Of a stretch of DNA of 64,000 nucleotides, positions 12,401 through 25,500 are shown piece after piece. Within the stretch, counting starts at the first letter, position 1. Each line of letters starts with the position of its first letter. Position numbers and translations under genes: made by a program. The DNA is taken from assembly GCA_020726505.1 (NCBI GenBank), contig JAHLEZ010000014.1, positions 124,001 to 188,000 on the forward strand, written 5' to 3'. The notes below the pieces were generated by a model. That model was not told where the DNA came from. It saw nothing but the letters and a program-made list of their open reading frames with translations, and ran no database searches. Source of the stretch: Leptodontidium sp. MPI-SDFR-AT-0119 (taxonomy: Eukaryota; Ascomycota; Leotiomycetes; Helotiales; Leptodontidiaceae).

Positions 12401-15400
12401 AACGAAACGCACTCGTACTTAAGAACTACTATATACTAAAGTAGCTTTACTAGGGACAATAACTAACACAAGAAACTTATACTTCTCACTAATATTAAAG
12501 GTTATTATTACTATACTTAGCCGAACTAAGGTCATTAATATTAAAGTTACCCTTAATATAAGAGCTGAAGTTAGTTATATAACACTTAAAGTAGTTACTC
12601 TCTTAAAGCTCCTTATTACTAAAAGTCAGACTATAGCCCTAAAAACAATCACTGGAGTTAAGTCTTAATTTGTTAGTTTTACTAATAATATTACAATTAT
12701 TATAAGTAACTACGTTATTAATAATAAATTTTATATTATAAACGCCCCTAATATAAAGGTTATTTTAAGCTTTTTATTCTTTTATAAAGCTAGAGTATTA
12801 TTCCGCTATCTTAGAGACTATAATAAAGGCATTGTGCTAGCTCAGTTTTGGGATTAGTGATTAAGAGACATTATTATAGTTAAAACTAACGATACTATAA
12901 AAGATACTAAGGACGCTAAAGCTCTTTAAGAAGAAAACGAGATAAGTATAATTTTTTTAAAATAAACGGACTCTAAAGATAATTACGAAAAAGAAGACTT
13001 CTTAGGAAAAAAGTAATTAATTATATATCGAGCGCTACTGTTAATGCCTTAAAATACTTAATTAACCCCTTACAATATAACCCTTAATTACTAAAGCTTA
13101 AGGGCAAGCTTTATAAAGGGGGGGGGGCAAAGTAGTATTAAGTAATAATAATAAAGGCAATATTATTCTCATTAAGTACTTAAAAAGAGAGTTTTACGTC
13201 TTAGAATTAGTACTTAATAATTTTTAATAAGAGGCAATCTTAGACACATTCTTAAAGGAGAAGTTAATTACAGAACTATTCTTTCTTAGAGCTTTTAAAG
13301 TTAGTTCTTTAACTAAAGCCACGCCTACTTTTGAATAAATAAAGAACTATAATAATCTCCTAATCAAGAACCCCTTTCGAAGTACTTAAAATACTACTAC
13401 TTAAATTAATATTATATACAAATCGAAAACTAAGAAAGTCTAATTAGTTAACGAAGTTAACTCTATAAGCGACCCCCTAGGAGAGAAAGATAATTAATAT
13501 AAGAGATTAAAAGACAAAGGGACTAAATAAGAACAGTTAAGAAATATCAAAATTTATTACTATTACGCTTTATTAATATGCCTTATAACTCCCGACTTAC
13601 GCCAGAGAGACTAGCTAAACTTGACGTCAGGAAGCTATTATAACCTAAAGAGAGAGCTCTCTTTAATAAAATAATAATTAATAAAAAAGGAGCCATAGTG
13701 TTTAACTAGCCCAAATATAATAAATTCTATAAAGATATCTCTCTCTTAGTCGTTATTAAGATTATTAAATACAAAGCTTAGTAAGCCCTTAACTTTCCGT
13801 TACTACGAGCTTTAGTCCTAGAAGTCACGAAGATAGTACAAGAGCGTCTTAATAAGGGTGTTCTTAAGCTTTTTAAAGGCTTATACTAAAATACTTAGTT
13901 TTTAGTAAAAAAAAAGGAATCTAGAAAATACAAACTTATTAACTTAGTTACTATACTAAATACTATTATACGAAGGGATATTAATCTTCTACCTTTAATA
14001 AATAAGTTCTCTAAAGAATTCGCTAGTTATTATGTCGTTAGCCTCGTTAACTTATATTCTAGCTATAATTAATAAACTCTCTACAAGTCTAATTAAGATA
14101 TAACTGCCTTTTATATTTTAAACAAAGCCTAATTAAAAACATAACTCTTCCCCAAAGTATTACAAACTCTATTACTTAGTTTATTAAAACAATTACTTAT
14201 ATACTAAAGCCACTAATTCCTAGTATGTCTATACTATTCTTAGATAATATAAGAGTTAAGGGACTATATATAGACTATAATTAAAAAGAAGCTCGTCCTA
14301 GAATCCGAAGATTTATCTTAAAGTATATTTAAAACCTTAATAAGACACTAAAACGCTTAAAAAGAGTAAGTACTATTATCGGCCTGAAGTCTCAGTTTTA
14401 TTTAAATAGTATAAATATTATAAGATACACTTATAACTCTAAGAGGAGAGAACCTTTAACGAGACACTTAATTAAGATCAAGAACTAAAACTTACTAGGC
14501 AACTTAATAAAAGTCAAGGTATTCCTAGACTTTATTATTTACTTCCGAATTTAGATTAAAAACTTCTAACTAATCGTTAAGTTATTATACACATTATTTA
14601 AAAAAAGAGTTAAGTTCTTCTAAGACCTAGAGATTTACGACAAAGTAATATAAACTCTTAAAGATACGTTATACTCGTTTTTAGTTTTATATTAAATTAA
14701 TTATAGTAAGAGTACTAGAGAGATAGTTATTAGTGTCGACTTAAGTAACACAAGTTAAGGAGGTTTCCTCGGCTAAAGAGACCCTCTAACGAATAAAATA
14801 CGACTTACGAAGTACGAGAGTAGTTTTTAAAGTAAGACTAAAGCCAAGTATAATGCCACTAAGTAAGAGTATAAAGGTATACTTTATATTTTAAAGAAGC
14901 TTAAAATCTAACTCGTTGGCGTACACTTTATTATTAAAATAGACGCTAATACCTTAATTATTTAACTAAATGAAGCCGCCTACGATTATTTTAGCGCCTT
15001 ATTTACTAGATAACTTACTTAAATACGCTTATTTAATTTCGAAGTTCGGTATATTAAAGGCTTAATACACGTCGTTACTAATTAACTCTCTAGGAGGCTA
15101 AGGTATACTAACGATACGCTAGAAGAGAGTAATATAAATAAGGATTAGATACTTTCTAAGTTAAGAGCTTATAAGATCTGCCTTATAGAAGTATTTAACG
15201 CTAAAGAACTTATTAATTTAGAATCTAAAGAAGTAATAATAGACCCTAAACTACGTAAATAAAACGATATCTTATTAAATATAAAAGTAAAAGTATAATA
15301 CTTAAGAAATAAAGGGGAACTTAACTCCTCTAATAGTTCAAGCTCTATCGAAGGAGAACTACTTATCCTGGCCAACAAGTACGGCGAAGGGTACTAGCAA

Positions 15401-16900
15401 ATTACTTAATACTTAATAATACTTAAGACTCCTAAGGATATAACTAAAAAGTAGTTTCGAGTCTTTAAATAAGAAGCTTTAAACTATAGTATATATAATC
15501 GCTGGATTTAGAGGCTCCCTGCAAAAGGTTTTATTATTAAGCTTATTATTAATACTAATAAAGAGAAGGAAATTATACTTTAAAGCTATTATAATAATTC
15601 TAATCACAAAGGAAGAAAAAGCACTTACTACCGCATCGCCACGTAATACTTTTAAAAGGGACTATTTACTAACTATATAAAATACGTTTAAACATATAAG
15701 AATTATTAACTTTAATTAGCGAAGTGTCTTAAGGAGCCTCTTTACTTTATAATATTAAATAAACTTATAAAAAAGTGGGTATTAGATGTTACTTATATGT
15801 CACTATATAAAGGAAAAGGCTACCTTATTATTATAAGAGACAACATAAGTAAATAAACTAAAGCTAAAGCTTTCTTTATTAAAGAGGCTAAACACATCAC
15901 TACTTTTATTTAAGAAGATATTATTTACTATTATAAGTTGTTTTAAAAACTTATTATAAATAAAGGAACTGAGAATATAAGAGAAGTACTAAAACTACTT
16001 AATAAAATAGAGGTCGAGCAAATTAAAATCTCGGTATATAACGCTAAAGCTAATAAAATAATTAAACAAGGCTATAGACTTATTAAGAATACTTTATTAA
16101 AAATAAAAGGACGTTAAACTAATAACCTTTCTGTAGTATTATTTACTAATAGAACTACTATATATAGTTTAACTAATTATACACTATTTTATATAATATA
16201 TAATAAGGAAGCGATCTTACTTATTAAAATAAGAAACCTAATATAAAGAACGTTATTTATTAAAGAGGTTCGTGACTAATCGAAGTTACTATAGCTTAAG
16301 GCTACATAATTTCAAATAAGATAAGAACACATTAATGAGGCTATCTTTAAGAAGACTCGGCGTCGTTAAGAAGGTAAAGAAGCCTTTGATCTTAAACACG
16401 ACATATAAAAAAGACTATTTAAAAAGAAAGATTTAATGCTTCGCTAAGACTTAGTACAGGAGAATAATATATCCTTAAACTAAGCACTCAACTTTAGGTG
16501 GCTAAGTCCTTACGAGATCGCTAAAACCTACGCTAATAAAAGTTATTATAAACTCAAGGAACTTAATAATAATAGCCCTTAGCTACGACAAACCTTCGCT
16601 AGTAATAAGCTTAAGCTTTTTTATAAAAGAAATAACTTTATTTATAATAATAGTAATAAAGTGAGAAAAGCTTTTAGCGAAGACGATAATTTAACCTCTT
16701 TAAATCTTAAACTAAATATTAATTTATAATACCTTAATAACCCTAAATTCTTAAAGAACCTTACGACTTTAACGATATAGTATATTAGGGACAATAAGAT
16801 AGTAATTAGAGTCCTTGAATTGTTACTATAGTAACACAGCGAGTACTAAGTAGTATTTAACTTAAAATAAATATACACGCTTTATACGCTAGTGTCGCTA
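9500..16900 (+). pseudogene. Gypsy-3 outer copy gag-pol remnant
   Basis: This is a RIP-destroyed polyprotein of the Ty3/Gypsy type. A gag-like region occupies roughly 9,500-11,300. An aspartic-protease-like region lies near 12,530-12,870. Reverse transcriptase runs from about 13,850: a KKKESRKYKLIN segment is followed by the INLLPLINKFSKEFA and VSLVNLYSSYN segments, and the L-D-N/D box region is at about 14,230. RNase H follows to about 15,150. Integrase begins about 15,590 with HKGRKSTYYRIAT and continues through DVTYMSLYKGKGYLIIIRDN, which supplies the first catalytic Asp. A QGYRLIKNTLLKIKG region near 16,060-16,115 follows the catalytic Glu zone. Dozens of TAA/TAG codons stand where Gln or Trp is expected. 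The order PR-RT-RH-IN defines Gypsy rather than Copia. Confidence 0.85.
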
Positions 16901-17058
16901 ATAATATTTCTTTAATTAAATAAACTTAGCCTCAATAATTATCACTTACTTTTACGAGTAATCGTCGCAATACGAAACTTAAAGTTAACACGTTAGTATT
17001 AAGGCTTTAATATTAAGGAGCTAATATAAGGACGCACCCTTAGTCTTTAAAGGGGGGG

Positions 17059-19091
17059 ACGACATATTACTACACATTAAAATCATTAAAATAATCGCTA
17101 AACCGACTTTGTACTACTAAAAACTACGATTCAAGACACCTTAATACTATAATAAACACGAAGAAGAGCCTATATAGCCCTAAGTAAGTCAGAGAAAACA
17201 TTAGCCCCGCGCTATAAGAACACTTATCTCTCGGAGTAAAACTTAATAAAAAACTAACGCCTTTATAAACTACCTACTATATGCGAACACACGATAAGTT
17301 TAAAACAAGACTACTATTATTAAGTTAATAATATTTTAAGTAGTAAAAAGTAACTTCGTTTAAATAGGCTAGTTATTGGGCTCAATCCGCAGGACTAGAT
17401 TCTAAAACAGTAAGTTAAACCTGTGGCTTAGGCCAGAAATTCAAGTCTAACGTACTAAATACCTTAAAGAATATAAACGTAATATACTTAGGCGTTAATT
17501 CTTAGTAATTAATAAAAAGAGAGGAAATAATAAAGTAAGTCTATTATTCCTAAGGACAAAGCCAATACTTATAAAGCTATTAAACCCTAATATAACGTAT
17601 AGCGATTTATAAAGAATAACATTAAAAGTACTATTAACAAATTAGCCTTAAATTAGTAAATAAATCACACGATTTATATAAGGTAAGTAGAAGTCTAGGA
17701 AATCTCCTAGTAAAGAGCTAATAATACGCTCGGAATTAAAGCCGTACTCTTTAAAACTTTAAGTTAATAACCACAATATAACTAACACTAACCCCACCTC
17801 ACGTGCTAGAGATCTGAGTATATTATTAGCCGACGACCTTTAGCTAATAAACTTTTTAGGGATTAAGTGTTAGTCGACTACCCTTAATTAGCTCTATTTA
17901 AAGTCTCTTGTTTACTAAGTTAAGGCCCCTTTTATATATACGTTAATACCTCTTAGTCCCTTCTTATTAAAAAGTTTAAAAGAATAAAGACTTCTCTTAT
18001 TATTTACTAATACTAATAAATAAAAGGTAATATATTTCGTACTTAAAGTACTAATAAGAGACTATAAGTTATAAATAACTTTTAAATATAATATAATAGT
18101 TTTGCGACTATAATAAACTTATAAGTAAAAGTACTACTATTTTAGGCTTATATTAATATCGCTAAAGTAATAAAGACTTTATATCCTCGACCTCTAGCCA
18201 GGTTTAGTAATAAGTACTAATAACTAATTAAGGCTAAAAGTGCGACCTTAAGTATTCTCATAAATGTTTTATTATTGCCTATTATATTATTCTAAAAGGT
18301 GTCGTTAAGTAAAACAGACAAAAACAAAGTTAATAACTTATAAAATAATTAATTAAGAGTTAAGTCTAACTTTAACTTTAAGATTAATAATAAGTTCTTT
18401 AACCCCTATTAAAGAACTAAAGTAATTAAGAGACCTTAATTATAACTAAACTACTATTCCGAGAAGATCTCTAGCTAATAGGACCCCACAGTATATTATC
18501 TTATACTTAGCTATTACTAACTTAATAGTACTTAAGTTAATTAAACTCTTTTGCCCCTAAAAAGCTTAGCTGTTTTAAAGACCCTTTATTAACTTTAACA
18601 ATAAGAGGTGACTTATTTATTAAGGGAAAAAGGGGCTATTTTTATTATATTAAGAACTAAGAACTTATTATAGCCTTTTAACTTTACTTAGCGCATTACG
18701 ACCGTTAGTTTACTTATTCCTTCCGGCTTTCTATTATAAACCTTCGAAATTAGTAGATCTAGCCTTTACTTTATTTAATTAATTAATTAATAAGAGACTA
18801 GCGGAATAATGCCACTTATCTTTAATAATATAACTTACGTAAGTATAATAAGAGCGTATTTATAAAGGGACCTAAAAACTACTTAGTGACTTATTACTAA
18901 GGGAAGATTAGTACGGCGTAATATACACGTTTTAAACTCGAGGGGTAGAGTTTAATATAAGTAGTCACATAAAGTAGCCTTAATTCCTATTAGTTTACGA
19001 ACTTAAAGAAGACAAATAATATCGTTTCCTTGACTTATAAAGAAAATGTAAGCACCAGCGTTACGAAGAGGTTAAATAGTTTAATACTTAG
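17059..19091 (+). other. Gypsy-3 outer copy, non-pol cargo region (first part)
   Basis: After the first polypurine tract (17,044-17,058) the element continues with about 2 kb that is not gag or pol, and it resumes at 31,244-32,341 on the far side of the inner copy. The matching region in the inner copy is 19,394-22,523. In both, a second polypurine tract directly precedes the 3' LTR. No domain is recognisable after RIP. Confidence 0.7.
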
Positions 19092-19372
19092 TGTGGGAGG
19101 GACGAACCCTAATCTATATAATAAGAGGGTAATATATAACGAGCCACTAGAGGAGATTTCTAGGCTCTATAAATAACAGATCAATTAAATCTAAAGATAT
19201 CACATATCTAGAGAATACGAATTAGTAAAGGAAGGGAGGGAAAAAGTTCTAATAAATAAAATATATTTAGTGTTACGTTCTTGACGTTTTATAGTCAAGT
19301 GTTAACTCCTTATATATACAAAGGACTAGCGCAGTTATATAACAAAAGAAATCAGGGGCTGTCCCCATTATA
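19092..19372 (-). repeat. Gypsy-3 inner copy, 3' LTR (281 bp)
   Basis: It matches the other Gypsy-3 LTRs in inverted orientation. Its outer end on the - strand reads TATAATGGGG instead of TGTGGTGGGG, which is G-to-A change of the RIP type. The polypurine tract lies immediately beyond it at 19,378-19,393. Confidence 0.93.
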
Positions 19373-19393
19373 TACGTCCCCCCCTTTAAAGAC

Positions 19394-22300
19394 CTTACTC
19401 ACCCTCGAGTAATATATACTAAAAAGAAGTAAACAGTTAATTAAAGCGTCTTAAATCGTCAGTAAGATACTATACAGCTAATATATATAAAGTCCCGTGA
19501 TAGTTGACTTATTACCTTTAAAGTAAATAATCGTCTCGCTTAGCACTTTCTTGCCCCCTTATATAAGGCTGGCTCTCCCCTACTAACCTTCTAACTTCAA
19601 CTTTCTAAATATAATAATCTCTCCTTAATATTATTCTCTTTATAAAGTACCTTAACGCGTCTTAATTTCTTTCCTCCTTCTTTTTATTAATTAAATAATA
19701 CCTCTTATACCTTCTCTTATTATAATACCTCTAAAAAAAGTAAACTTCCCTATTAAGCTTATATCAAGATCGACTTCACTATCACTTTTCTTTATACTAC
19801 TAAGGCAAGATCTCTTTTTGTTTAATAATAACTTTAACTATTATAACTTTAGTACTTTTAGAGGTCTCTTTACTACTAACTTCTTTATATTTAATACCTT
19901 TAAGACAATAACTTTAGCCTTTACTATTAACTTTAGCGCGTTATTAAAACTTAATACCTTTAACTTCGCTATTACTTAGTCGTAAAGGTGACGTAATAGA
20001 AAGCTTTTCCTTGCTTTTCTTCTTATCGAGTAATAACTTTAATATAATACCTACGTTAACTTATACGTAATCTCTCCTTAGTATTTTGCACCTTAATCTC
20101 TAAATAATAACTTTAATATAAAGTTAAGTCGCCTTAACACAATAAGTTGACTTTCTATAACACTATTTGAGCTCTACTAACTCGTCGTAGACCTTCGAGA
20201 AGAGTCTTTTGTTATTAGCTACCTTAGAGGTACTATTAAAATCGGTTCGCTTTATCTCAGCCTAAACGCTCTTAGTTTTAATATTAAAGGTTAACACTAT
20301 AAAGGTCTTAACGCGCCTTAACTTTATGAGTTATACTCTTATTTCTTTTCTTATACTTAACTAGTTATTTATAAATTATATTAACACCTTTCCTACACTA
20401 ATCGTAGTGCGACTATTATCTTTAGTCTTTAACTCGTGTTTTAAGAAGTAACTAAAGTAAACTCTAAAACTTCACCTTGACGTCATTTAATTAAGTATCA
20501 AACTATCTAACTTCTTCGTAGCGCCAGTACTTATATTTTCTTTATAAGTCAAAGAAACGATACTATCTGTCTTCTTTAGGTTTATAAACTAATAAGAATT
20601 AAGGCTACTTTGTATAATTACTTATATTAAACTTTACCCCTTAGGTTTAAAACGTACGTATCGCGCCGTATTAATCTTCCCTTAATAATAAGTTACTAAG
20701 TAGTTTTCAGGTCCCTTTATAAATACGCTCTTATTATACTTACGTAAGTCACACTACTGAAGATAAGTAGTATTATTTTATTAGTCTCTTATTAATTGAT
20801 TAGTTAAATAAGATAAAGGCTAAATCCGTTAATTTCGAAGATTTATAATAGAAAGCCAGGAGGAATAAGTAAACTAATAGTCGTAATACGCTAAGTAAGG
20901 TTAAGAGGTTATAATAAGTTCTTAGTTCTTAATATAATAGAAATAGTCCCTTCTCCCCTTAATAAGTAAGTCACCTCCTATTATTAAAGTTAATAAAGGG
21001 TCTTTAAAACAGCTAAGCTTTTTAAGGGCAAAAGAGTTTAGTTAACTCAAGTACTATTAAGCTAGTAGTAACTAAGTATAAGATGGTATATTATAAGGTC
21101 CTGTTAGCTAAAGATCTTCTCGGAATAATAGTTTAGTTATAATTAAGGTCTCTTAATTACTTTAGTTCTTTAATAAGGGTTAAAGAACTTATTATTAATC
21201 TTAAGGTCGAAGCTAGACTTAACTCTTAACTAGTTACTTTATAAGTTATTAACTTTATCTTTATCTGTTTTATTTAATGACACTTCTTAGAATAATATAA
21301 TAGGTAATAATAAAACATTTATAAGAACACTTAAAGTTGTACCCTTAGCTTTAATTAGTTACTAGTACTTATTACTAAACTTAGCTAGAGGTCGAGGGTA
21401 TAAAGTCTTTATTACTTTAGTAATATTAATATAAGCCTAAAATAGCGGCACTCTTACTTATAAGTTTATTATAATTATAAAACTATTATATTATATTTAA
21501 AAGTTGTTTATAACTTATAATCTCTTATTAATACTTTAAGTGCGAAGTATATTACCTCTTATTTATTAGTACTAGTAAATAATAAGAGAAGTCTTTATTC
21601 TTTTAGACTTTCTAACGGGAAGGGACTAGGAGGTATTAACGTATATATAAAAGGGGCCCTAACTTAGTAGGCGAGAGACTTTAGATAGAATTAATTAGGG
21701 GTAATCGACTAACACTTAATCCCTAAAAGGTTTACTAATTAGGGGTCGTTAACTAATGATATACTTAGATCTTTAGTACGTAAGGTAAGGTTAGCGTTAG
21801 CTATATTATAATTATTAACTTAAGGTTTTAGAAAGTATAGTTCTAATTCTGAGCGTGTTATTAGCTCTTCGCTAAGAGATTTCCTAGACTTTTACTTGCC
21901 TTATATAAATCGTGTGATTTACTTACTAGTTTAAGGCTAGTTTATTAATAGTACTCTTAGTGTTGTCCTTTATAAATCGCTATACGCTATATTAGGGTTT
22001 AATAACTCTATAGGTTATTAGCTTTGTCTCTAAGAATAATAGACTTACTTTGTTGTTTCCTCTTTTTTTATTAATTACTAAGAGTTAGCGCCTAAGTATA
22101 TTACGTTTATATTCTTTAGGGTGTCTAGCACGTTAGACTTGAATTTCTGGCCTAAGCCACAAGTTTAACTTACTATTTTGGAATCTAGTTCTATAAATTG
22201 AGCCTAATAATTGGCTTATTTAAACGAAGTTACTTTCTACCGCTTAAAATATCACTGGCTTAATAATAACAGTCTCGTTCTAAACTTATTATATATTTAT

Positions 22301-22523
22301 ATGCGGTAAGTAGTTTATAAAGGCGCTAGTTTCTTATTAAGTTTTACTCTAAGAGATAAGTATTCTTATAGCGTGGGGCTAATGTTCTCTCTAACTTACT
22401 TAGGACTATATAAGCTCTTTTTTGTATTTATTGTAGTACTAAGGTGTCTTAAATTGTAGTTCTTAGTAGTACGAAGTCAGTTTAGCGATCATTTTAATGA
22501 TTTTAATATGCGGCAGTATATTA
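19394..22523 (-). other. Gypsy-3 inner copy, 3.1-kb non-pol cargo between two polypurine tracts
   Basis: The 3,130-bp stretch lies between polypurine tracts at 19,378-19,393 and 22,524-22,540. Pol ends before it. Read on the + strand (antisense to the element) it has a TATA-like box TTATATAAGG at 19,559-19,568, followed by a pyrimidine-rich leader. A frame then follows from about 19,710 with stops that could be former Gln or Trp codons. Stop density is near the RIP background, so coding is unproven. No family is recognised. Confidence 0.5.
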
Positions 22524-22599
22524 TCCCCCCCTTTAAAGACTAAGGGTGCGTCCTCGTACCAGCTCCTTAACACCAAAGCGTCGATATTAACGTATTAAC

Positions 22600-25500
22600 T
22601 TCAAGTTTCGTGTCGCGACAGTTACTTATAAAAGTAAGTAATAATTATTAAGGCTAAGTTTATTTAGCTGAAGAAATATTATCAGCGACACTAGTGTGTG
22701 GAGCGTATATATTTATTTTAAGTTAAACACTACTTAATACTTACTACATTATTATGTTAACAATTCAGGGACTCTAATTACTATCTTATTATCCTTAATA
22801 TATTATATTGTCGAAATCGTAGGGTTCTTTAAGAATTTAAGGTCGTTAAGGTATTATAAATCAATATTTAATTTAAGATTTAAAGAAGTCAAGTTATTAT
22901 CTTTGCTAGAGGCTTCTCTTACTTTATTACTATTATTATAAATAAAGTTATTCCTCTTATAGAAAAGCTTAAGCTTATTACCGGCGAAGGTTTGTCGTAA
23001 CTAGGGGCTATTATCGCCGAGTTCTTTGAGTTTATAATAGCCTTTATTAGTGTAAGTTTCAGCGATCTCGTAAGGACTTAGTTACTTAAAGTTAAGTGCT
23101 CAGTTTAAGGATATATCATTCTCTCGTACTAAGTCCTAGCAAAGAACTAAGTCTTTCTTTTTAAATAATCTCTTCTATATATTATGTTTAAGATTAAAGG
23201 CTTCCTTACCTTCTTAACGACGCCAAGTCTTCCTAAAGATAGCCTCATTAATGTATTCCTATTTTATTTAAAACTGTGTAGCCTTAAACTATAGTAACTT
23301 TAATTAGTCACAAACCTCCTTAGTAAATAACGTTCTCTATATTAAGTTTCTTATCTTAATAAGTAAGATCGCCTCCCTATTATATACTATATAAAATAAT
23401 ATATAACTAATTAGACTATATATAGTAGTTCTATTAATAAATAATATTACAGAAAGGTTATTAGTTTAACGTTCTTTTATTTTTAATAAAGCGTTCTTAA
23501 TAAGTTCATGGCCTCGTTCGATTATTCTATTAGCTCTAGCGTTATATACTAAGATCTTGATTCGCTCGACCTCCATTTTATTAAGTAGTTCTAGTACTTC
23601 CCTTATATTCTTAGTTCCTTTATTTATAATAAGTCTCTAAAACAACTTATAATAGTAAATAATATCTTCTTAAATAAAAGTAGTGATATATTTAGCCTCT
23701 TTAGTAAGAAGAGCTTTAACTTTAACTTATCTACTTATGTCGTCTTTTACAACAATAAAGTAGCCTTTTCCCCTATATAATAATATATAAGTAATATCCA
23801 ATACCTACTTTTTTATAAGTCTATTTAATACTGTAGAGTAAAGAAGCTCCTTAAGACGTTTCACTGATCAAAGTTGACAATTCTTATATATTTAAACGTA
23901 TTTTATATAATTAATAAATAGTCCCTTCTAAAAGTACTATGTAATAATATAATAATAAGTATTTTCTCTCCCTTTATGACTAGAATTATTATAGTAACTT
24001 TAAAGTATAATTTCCTTTTCCTTATTAATATTAATAACAAGCTTAATAATAAAACCTTTTACAAGGAGCCTCTAAATCCGGCGACTGTATATACTGTAAT
24101 TCAAAGCTTCCCTTTTAAAGACTCGAAACTACTTTTTAGTTATGTCCTTAAGAGTCTTGAGTATCGTCAAGTATCAGGTAATTTACTAGTATCTTTCGCT
24201 GTATTTATTAGTTAAGATAAGTAGCCCTTCTCCGTTAGAGCTTAAATTATTAGAGGAGCTAAGTTCCCCTTTATCTCTTAAGTATTACACTTTTACTTTT
24301 ATATTTAGTAAAATGTCGTTTTATTTACGTAGTTTAAGATCTATTATTACTTCTTTAGATTCTAAATTAATAAGTTTTTCGGCGTTAAATACTTTTATAA
24401 GGCAGATCTTATAGGCTCTTAACTTAAAAAGTATTTAATCCTCGTCTATATTACTCTCTTCCGGCGTGTCGTTAATATACTTTAGCCTCCTAGAGAACTA
24501 ATTAACAACGACGTATATTAAGCCTTTAATATACTGAACTTCGAAATTAAATAGGCGTATCTAAGTAAACTATTTAATAAGTAAGGCGCTAAGATAATCG
24601 TAGGCGGCTCCATTTAGTTAAGTAACTAAGGTATTAGTGTCTGTTTTAATAATAAAGTACACACTAATAAGTTAAATTTTAAGCTTCTTTAAAATATAAA
24701 GTATACCTTTATACTCTCGCTTAGTGGCATTATACTTAGCTTTAGTCTTACTTTAAGAACCACTCTTGTACCTCGTAAGTCGTATCTTATTTATTAGAGG
24801 GTCTCTTTAACTAAGGAAACCTCCCTAACCTGTGCCACTCGAGTCGACATTAATAACTATCTCTCTAATACCCTTACTATAATTGATCTGACATAGAACT
24901 AAAAACAAGTATAATATATCTTTAAGAGTTTATATTACTTTGTTATAAATCTCTAAGTCTTAAAAGAACTTAACTCCTTTTTTAAATAGTACGTATAATA
25001 ACTCAGCGATTAATTAGAAGTTTTTAATCTAAATTTAAAAGTAAATAATAAAGCCTAAAAATACTTTGACTTTTATTAAGTTACTTAATAGGTTTTAGTT
25101 CTTAATCTTAACTAAGTATCTCGCCGAAGGTTCTCTCCCCTCAGAGTTATAAGCGTATCTCATAATATTTATACTATCTAAATAAAACTAAGACTTCAGG
25201 CTAATAGTAATACTTACTCTTTTTAAGCGTTCTAGTATCTTGTCGAAGTTTTAAATGTGTTTTAAGATAAATCTTCGGATTTTAGGACAAGCTTCTTCTT
25301 AGTTGTAGTCTATATATAGTCCCTTAACTCTTATATTATCTAAGAATAGTATAAACACACTAGGAATCAGTGGCTTTAATATATAAGTAATTATTCTAAT
25401 AAACTAAGTAATAGAGTTTATAATACCTTAAGGGAGAGTTATATTCCTAACTAAGCCTACGTTTAGAATATAAAAGGCAGTCATATCTCAGCTAGACTTA

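Noticed and set aside
15169..15378. 69-codon - strand frame, and similar ones at 23,976-24,215, 28,272-28,478 and 52,501-52,683
   Set aside because: They lie antisense or out of frame inside recognised Gypsy pol regions; they are shadows left by AT-rich RIPped codons.
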